From Ipomoea triloba (lineage: Eukaryota > Streptophyta > Magnoliopsida > Solanales > Convolvulaceae): a DNA stretch of 64,000 bases. Position numbers and translations under genes: made by a program. Under the pieces are notes generated by a model. It worked only from the letters and a program-made list of their open reading frames with translations, was not told the DNA's origin and did no database searches. Shown here in pieces: positions 58,044 through 64,000 of the stretch. How positions within the stretch are numbered: position 1 is the stretch's first letter; every line of letters starts with the position of its first letter. The DNA is taken from contig NC_044930.1 of the NCBI RefSeq assembly GCF_003576645.1, forward strand, positions 18,552,182-18,616,181, read 5' to 3'.

Positions 58044-58180
58044 TAACATTAATATGACTTCTGGAATTACACCTCAAATGTTGATTGTTGAAGTGGATGA
58101 ATCTATTCCTCGGAATGTGGGTTCTGGCTTTTATGGAATTGTGGTTCTAAATAATACTAGCGGGTTTGTGTACACTAACA
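58044..58180 (+). pseudogene. LINE, RNase H segment after the Helitron
   Basis: The frame reads VDESIPRNVGSGFYGIVVLNN, which fits the start of the RNase H domain that ends many plant LINEs (VDxA...GxGxVLRD). It follows directly on the frame that stops at 52127. It is cut by a MITE at about 58181. LINE-like sequence may resume near 59095. Confidence 0.6.
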
Positions 58181-58378
58181 GGGCATTTGGTTGGAAGGAA
58201 TGAATTATGTGGGAAAGGAATTACAATTCCATAGGAAAAGAAGTGAAAATAAAGTGGAGTAAATTCTAGTGTTTGGTTGGAGGGAATAAAATTACTAGGA
58301 ATTTCAATTTCAATGTTTGGTATACATGGAATTGAAAGAGAATAAGTAGTATAAAGTCCAAAATGCTCATTGTTATTG

Positions 58379-58418
<40 letters not shown>

Positions 58419-59010
58419 ATGACAAGTATACAAAAAATATAACATATTAAATTCAAATACCACTCATCTACCATATATCTTGAACTAGATATATTGTAAT
58501 TAATTTTCATGCAAATACTTCATCAAATGTATGTTAAGCTTCGTAAGTTCAACATACATCAAAACTAATCCAAGAACCAAGATGTACATAATGTGCTTTT
58601 CAAAGTTTAGGCAACTCAAAATTTGCTTTCAAAATTTCTGCATATAGAGATTTACACAACCCACGCCATTCCATCACTATTTTGAACAATTATACATATA
58701 TGTTTTGAACAGATCAGCAAACAAACATAAAATTTTGCTTTTCAAAATTTAGATAAATACATTATATACACATCAAATTTAAATATTTAAGAGTTATGAG
58801 AAAACAAGATAATACATGGTATTAACTAAAAGAGAAGGTCAGGCATTAATTTTAGGTTAAAAAAGAGAAAGGTAATTTTGTCTCAGGAGTATCTTTTTTT
58901 ATTCCTAAAATCCATGGAATTGAAATCCCAAGGGGGGCATGGGATTCTAATCCCATGAAAATGAGAGAATTGTAATTCCGCGGAATTGTAATTCCCTCCA
59001 ACCAAAAGAA
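58181..59010. mobile_element. MITE-like element with TTTGGTTGGA(A/G)GGAA inverted ends
   Basis: 58186-58200 and 58992-59006 are inverted copies (14 of 15). A further GTTTGGTTGGAGGGAAT at about 58270 suggests two related elements in one another. The ends resemble PIF/Harbinger MITEs. No clear 3 bp duplication was found. A (TTA)n microsatellite lies inside (58374-58417). Confidence 0.6.
58374..58417. repeat. (TTA)n microsatellite
   Basis: About 15 TTA/TTG triplets in a row. Confidence 0.9.
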
Positions 59011-59510
59011 GGAATTTAGTTACCTTCAGAATTAGGTGGGATTTACATGGGAATGGAATTTAAATTTTTTTCATGTCCAAATTACAGTGTATAAGGGTAG
59101 TTGCAACCTCAAATTTTAGTAACTTTCGTATTTGTTATGTTCACAGAATTTGCTTGGGCTTGAATTGATCAGTTTAGTTCTATGTGAACAGAAATAATTA
59201 ATACTTTTTCAGGTGCAGAGGCAATGATGGTCTTGGCGAAACTGCTTATCATGATGATAATCAAACTGAGAATGCAATCAGTTTCACGGACTCTGCATCT
59301 AATGATATTATATGGTTTCAATGTCGGCATGTAATCAAGGGCTAGGCTTCCAGGACATCAACTTAAGAAGACTAATACACCGTAGCAGCTTTGCAAACTC
59401 ACATTCTTACACTTGTAAAGAAACTTCTATTGGGGATTGTAGTTCATATTCCTGTCTTGTTGTGTACTTGTACCAATTTTCTGCTCACTTGTTGAATGTT
59501 ATACACTGAG
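59011..59510 (+). other. Intergenic or LINE remnant with possible exon
   Basis: Contains TTTTTCAGGTGCAGAGG near 59207-59222, a possible splice acceptor, followed by about 100 bp open in one frame. No family recognised. Might belong to the LINE 3' end or to the Helitron that ends at 60765. Confidence 0.3.
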
Positions 59511-59559
59511 CTTGTTATATATTTTTTTAAAAGGTAAAGACAAACAGAGTGTTTACTTT

Positions 59560-59745
59560 GACATTGCAAAAAGTGGGGTTTGCTCTTCTTCAATGACCAC
59601 ATGTTACATGAACATGAACCATGAATGTATAGAGGATGCTGAGGATGTGTTCAAGAAAACTGTGTATAAAGAAGATGTGGCATTCACTGCGCAATTGATG
59701 TCAGGCAAATTTCTATGTTTTGCACCTATGCTTAGTTTTACACAA
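59560..59745 (+). pseudogene. PPR-like gene fragment
   Basis: The translation CIEDAEDVFKKTVYKEDVAFTAQL matches the pattern of plant pentatricopeptide repeat proteins (a residue pair, DA..VF, then K..V.(W/F).A(M/L)I). About one and a half repeats remain, without start or neighbouring repeats. PPR proteins bind organelle RNA. Such scraps are commonly carried by Helitrons, and a Helitron end lies 1 kb downstream. The match rests on motif shape only. Confidence 0.4.
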
Positions 59746-59834
59746 TAATTTAATATATGATAGCTACCATTAATTGTTGTACTGATTACAGCTTGTAGAT
59801 TCAACTTGTTTGGATAAAAGGGAAAATTAACTTT

Positions 59835-60260
59835 AAAAATCAGAACAAAAACACATGGTACATTGGATGCCGTCATTGTATGAAAAAGGTTACTGTTGCA
59901 TTGTGATGAAATGATTGCAGTGGAAACACCACGGTTAGTAGCAAATTTTATATACATTTTATTTAGAAGAAGCTAAGTATCAATTGAATCATTAAAAATA
60001 AAAACAAAATACAAACAATGCTAATCTAAAAAGCATAATAGGTGTAAAATGGACGTGAAAATTACGTATGGAAGTGGATGCAACTTGTTACATTCATGTT
60101 TGGGAAATGTGCTGAACAACTATTACTCTTAACTAGCAAACAAGTTATGCAATTGGAACAACAGGTACTGCTCCTCTTCCAACCACAAATACTCATGTTT
60201 TACATTAAATTAACCTATGACTAACTACATATGAATCTTGCAGGGTCAACAACTAAGAAT
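59835..60260 (+). pseudogene. RPA1-like (replication protein A large subunit) fragment
   Basis: TWYIGCRHCMKKV (from about 59853) and, after a one-base shift, CDEMIAVETPRLVANF fit the C-terminal zinc-finger OB fold of RPA1: WY.GC..C.KK, then C...PR(Y)..... At 60075-60164, TFMFGKCAEQLLLLTSKQVMQLEQQ fits its next part (TF..FG..AE.L......EL) and ends CAACAG/GTACTG, a splice donor; TTGCAGGGTC near 60236 could be the acceptor. RPA1 binds single-stranded DNA, and plant Helitrons often carry RPA1-like genes. This copy is broken by stops. Confidence 0.5.
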
Positions 60261-60269
60261 TCAAAATAA

Positions 60270-60765
60270 TGAAATATCAATAACCGCTTACAAGATAAAG
60301 AATACATAATACAATTGAGGTCTCAATCCTATACACAGCAAGACAAACACATGGTATCATATGTCATAACATCATTGCACGAATCATTCTCATTGACTAC
60401 CACCAGTAAACAAGATGCAGTAAAGACAAAAAACTAAACTTCACTAAAGATGGAGAAGATGAAGACAATTCCGACCATCAACAAAAACGCACTAAGAAAA
60501 ATAATTAATTTAATCTTCACAAATTAGTACTCTTTATCCAACTGTTTTCTTCCTAGACAGTCGGCTTTAGTTAGTGGTTAATTTGTTTTTACTTACTTTA
60601 GTTATAATTTAGTTATTTCCAATTTCTTTATCTTTTATTAAAATAACATATTTTAGCATTTTTCTCTCTCATTATTATATGACTACTTTAACCAATTAAG
60701 TAACACTAATTTAAAAATACTCATTGGGCATTAGTCTAATCGCGCAACGCGCGTGTCATAACTAG
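60270..60765 (+). mobile_element. Helitron 2, 3' end region
   Basis: Ends with the hairpin CGCGC-AAC-GCGCG (60741-60753) and TGTCATAACTAG, followed by T (60766). Its 5' end was not found; the RPA1-like fragment upstream is probably its cargo. Sequence at 60440-60515 resembles the 3' part of Helitron 1. Confidence 0.65.
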
Positions 60766-62081
60766 TACTTATAATAAGAGCCAATAATGTTAGACCTCTA
60801 ACTGGAACTAAAAAAATGTTGGTATAATAGTATGCTATAACATATTGTACTTTGTGTTCTTTTTATTGTGCAACCTCCAATTAAATTCCTAATATATCCA
60901 AATCCTTTATAATTTTACCAAATTCTTTCCATTAAATATAACGGAAGTTTAACATTAAATTCTTTAGGCAATTTGTTTCTTTATTGCAGTTTTCAAACAA
61001 ATTGACAATATTCTATAATACAATTCTTTGTAGATTCCTAACTTAAAATTAGAATATTGAAATCTTAATAGGATTCTATAATACAATTTTGTATAGATTC
61101 ATAAAACTAAACCATTATTTGCCAAAGACCTTGTGGTCTAGTGGCACCCGGTGTCTTGGTTTGCATTCCCACATGGATGATAGAAATGGGTTCGAGCCTC
61201 AATAGAGGTACTTGACATTTTAGGTATGATTGTCAAAATATTATCATGCTAATTCTATTATTTATATTTACTCATAATGATTACAGTTTTTTTTTTAAAT
61301 TAATGATGGTATACTTATTAATTAGTATAACTTCAATATCGTTATGTAAATATATCTATTGTATAATCTGTTCATCTATACTTGTATCTTTGTATGTTAT
61401 GTTGTGGTTCTCATTATATTCATCTATAATCTACACAATTTAGTTACTCCTAACCCCCTAATCTATGGTTTTTGAGTTTATGTTGTGGTTCTCATTATAT
61501 TATTTCATAACATCCTCTATGGACATATTTTCCATGGCACGCACAAGGATATTAGTCATGAAAAATGCAGTAAAGTTAATTGATATTGACACACAAATTG
61601 TGGGCTGGAGTTGTACAGTTCATATCATTAAGAAAAATGAACAAAAATAAAGTATAAAGTCATTGTCAAATGGTACATCATCTCAAATGTCATTGTCAAA
61701 CCAACAAATGGTACATCATCTCAAATGTCATTGTCAAACCTGTCCGGTCGAACTATAATGTACTTAATCACAAATACAATTACACATGGATTTTAAATGA
61801 TCGAACAGGTGTCCAAACAAGTGACAATGATGACACGCCATTTGCTCCCATGTAAGTGGTTTATTTATTTCTACTTACATTAGTTGCAATGCTATTTACA
61901 ATTTCGTTATGTTTTATTAAAATATATATAAGCATCGAAACTATTTCTTTGATTTTTATTAATTTAGCATTTTTTTTTCTCTCATTAGTATATGATGAAT
62001 ACTCTAACCATTTAAGGAACACTAATTTAAAAATACGCATTGGGCATTGGTTTAATCGCGCAACGCGTGTGTGATAACTAG
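60766..62081 (+). mobile_element. Helitron 3, 1.3 kb, abutting Helitron 2
   Basis: Begins at the base after the CTAG of Helitron 2 with TACTTATAATAAGAGCC, which aligns with the start of Helitron 1 less its TC. Ends with CGCGCAACGCGTG and TGTGATAACTAG, followed by T. The last 110 bp match the end of Helitron 2 closely, so they are one family. At 61560-61650 the frame LIDIDTQIVGWSCTVHIIKKNEQK and at 61787-61852 ILNDRTGVQTSDND faintly resemble the first OB fold of RPA1. A 38 bp unit is duplicated near 61670-61740. Confidence 0.65.
61125..61245 (+). mobile_element. tRNA-derived SINE (Au-like)
   Basis: Box A-like TGGTCTAGTGG (61134-61144) and box B GGTTCGAGCC (61189-61198), 45 bp apart, form an internal RNA polymerase III promoter. 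The consensus CTTGTGGTCTAGTGGCACC fits plant Au-type SINEs. No cloverleaf can be folded, so it is not a tRNA gene. Confidence 0.6.
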
Positions 62082-62891
62082 TGTATATATATATAACGCA
62101 CACACCAGATCAGATTTTAATAAAAAAACATAAAATGTGGTGGCATTTTTGTAATTATCACCAACTTTACTATGCAAAGTTGAACTCCAAAATCTGTAAT
62201 TTTTAGACTTTTTCAGGTTTAGATTTAAAATTTAACTTTTTCATTAATTTTATGAAATCTACGAGGTTTGCATATTTAAGTGTTAAAGTTTGTATAGTGA
62301 AATTGATGTTAATTACAAAAATATCACCGTGTTTTTTTTTTTTTTTTTTAAATTTGATCACATTTGTCGAATTTTTATAGATGTAAAGCTGAGAATTGTA
62401 CTTAGTTTTCTCCTAAAGGTGTATTCTCATGGGATCCTTAGCATATATATATATATATATATACACACACACCAGTGGCTAAGTGTGTGTCGACATTGGC
62501 TTCCGTATGTTGTGTTGGTGGTCCGGGAATTAATGGCGCCATAGCTTTCAGAGAAGAAGGTGCTATTTGGCTATCATAGTGGCTGCTACATGTAACATGT
62601 TTGCAGCGTCGTGACAAACCTCGGCCGTTCATAGTCTCATGTTGTCTCTCAGCTCTGGCAAATCCCCACAATGTTGGTTGTGGAATAATATTTAGTTTAT
62701 GATAATGTCAATTAGGTCCCCACAATTCCACTTTCCACGCATGAAGTCTTTTTCTGTGTGATGAATTCGCTCTCTTGCACACTATGCAGCATATGTCTCA
62801 ACAATTTTCTTGGATTGGTGCAGATAGCTAGTAATCAAAATTCTAGATTTTTACTATCTTTTTTTCTAATCTATACCACTAATTAAAACAT
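62082..62891. other. AT-rich interval, no gene seen
   Basis: Contains two (TA)n runs followed by CACACACCAG (62084-62106 and 62440-62474) and homopolymer T tracts. The ORFs on both strands lack domains. Confidence 0.5.
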
Positions 62892-63311
62892 GGGTTGTTA
62901 TGCCATGGACTCGGGTCCACCTTGCAAGGTGGACTCAGATCTATATTCACAATTTTATAACTCTATGTTCATAATTTCATAACCCCATGTTTACAGTTTC
63001 ATAACTCCATGTTCACAGTTTCATAATTTCATGTTAACAATTTCATAGCTCTACGTTCACAATTTCATAACTCTATATTCACGATTTTATAACTCTATGT
63101 TCACAATTTCAAAATTCTATATTTGATAGTACCAAAAATCTATGTTCAACTATATAACACAATTTTTGAATCTATATATCAAAATTGTGAATATTGAATA
63201 ATGTAATTTTGTATATTGATATTTAAAATTGTGAACATAGAGTTCTAAATGTGTGAACATAGACTCGGGTCAACCTTGCAATGTGGACCTGGGTCCATAA
63301 CATAATTTGCC
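62892..63311. mobile_element. Mutator-like MITE (420 bp)
   Basis: Inverted ends of about 80 bp: GGGTTGTTATGCCATGGACT at the left, and the reverse complement GGCAAATTATGTTATGGACC at the right, both continuing with the GGTCCAC motif. Flanked by a 9 bp duplication TTAAAACAT (62883-62891 and 63312-63320), the size made by Mutator-family transposases. Inside, a TTCACAATTTCATAACTCTATG unit of about 22 bp is repeated some eight times. Confidence 0.88.
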
Positions 63312-63329
63312 TTAAAACATAATGTTGCT

Positions 63330-64000
63330 TTTGCAACTTCTGGCCCAAACACTTAATAATAATAATAAGGTTTAATAATTTATATTAAAGTTACAGTAAA
63401 TATACTTTCTTATCTATAATACAATTCTACTTATTAATAATGATCGAAATTACAATATAAATACATTCTTACTTTTGCAACTTCCCACGCAAACACTTAT
63501 AATAATAATAAGGCTTAATAATTTAGATTAAAATCACAAGACATATATTTTCTTATTTATAATACAATTTTACTTATTAATAATGACTGAAATTACAATA
63601 TAAATACTTTTCTAAATGTAATACAATTGTACATGAAACATGCATGCAATCTTCAATCTTCCAATTACAGTACATATAATTTCTTATCTGTAATACAATT
63701 CTACTTATTAATAATGATTGAAATTACAATACAAATACTTTCTTAACCTTAATACAATTGTACATGAAACATGCAATTTTCAATCTTCACGCGTACTAAT
63801 TATTTGCGCAGAGAATTATATTATTTGGCAAATAAATCGCTCCATAACCGGTCACATAATCTACTCCATAACTGGCAATCTATAACTCGAAATAATGAAG
63901 GTATGGAAGATCTTGGGAAAAAATGGGGAAAAAATTGATTATTAATAATTTAGATTAAAATTACACTGCATATACTTTCCTATACGTTATACAATTGTAG
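63330..64000. repeat. AT-rich tandem array, unit about 140-160 bp
   Basis: Three to four imperfect units contain GCAACTTC..CAAACACTTA, TAATAATAATAAGG, TTAATAATTTA(T/G)ATTAAA, TATAATACAATT(C/T)TACTTATTAATAATGA and GAAATTACAATA. Starts lie near 63333, 63477 and 63661. A partial unit recurs at 63945-64000. No gene seen. Confidence 0.7.

Noticed and set aside
61131..61200. tRNA gene
   Set aside because: Only the A and B boxes fit; no acceptor stem or anticodon arm can be formed, so it is a SINE.

Overview
This window is 64 kb of a plant nuclear genome and consists almost entirely of nested transposable elements. No intact host gene was found. Plant origin follows from the element families: two Sirevirus-type Ty1/copia elements with a TGGTATCAGAGC primer site, Athila-type Ty3/gypsy elements with the TGGCGCCGTTGCCGGGGA primer site, a Tekay-like solo LTR, a plant L1 LINE, CACTA, Mutator and Helitron elements. 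A dicot is likely, but I cannot name the species.

Layout, left to right. 1-609 is the 5' end of a Tekay-like LTR on the minus strand, inserted into the 3' LTR of element A. Element A (610-14645, minus, Sirevirus copia) has its 5' LTR at 12612-14645 and decayed gag, pol and post-pol ORFs. It carries two assembly duplications, each at a single N (7204 and 10729). A sits inside element B, a plus-strand Ale/Retrofit-like copia whose halves lie at 14646-15774 and 46781-48425. B is split by element C (15775-46775, minus, Athila-type gypsy, 5 bp duplication GTCAA).

C has in turn been hit several times: a plus-strand Athila-type LTR plus partial gag (D, 17199-about 19950), a 2.5 kb solo LTR (E, 19954-22454, AGCTC), a 1.3 kb solo LTR inside its RNase H (G, 25430-26757, CTTGC), and a complete 15 kb Sirevirus (F, 29803-44756, CTTGT) inside its gag. 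F has about 4.9 kb of extra ORFs between pol and its 3' LTR. The last of these shares a C-terminal domain with the post-pol ORF of A.

Right of B there is a decayed L1 LINE (about 49000-52127, resuming at 58044). It is split by a Helitron (52128-58043, inserted between A and T), which holds a CACTA element (53189-57099, GTT) and a GC-rich solo LTR (57152-57595, GCTCT). The last 6 kb holds a MITE, PPR-like and RPA1-like gene fragments, two further Helitron 3' ends, a tRNA-type SINE, a Mutator MITE (62892-63311, 9 bp duplication) and an AT-rich tandem array.

The order of insertion can be read directly: B before A and C; C before D, E, G and F; LINE before Helitron before CACTA and the GC-rich LTR. 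F looks youngest, since its LTRs differ at only about 20 sites by eye. All coding regions are broken by stops, frameshifts or lost catalytic residues, so nothing here looks autonomous as assembled. Every 42 bp tandem repeat in the two Sireviruses, and the two N junctions, look like assembly artefacts rather than biology.
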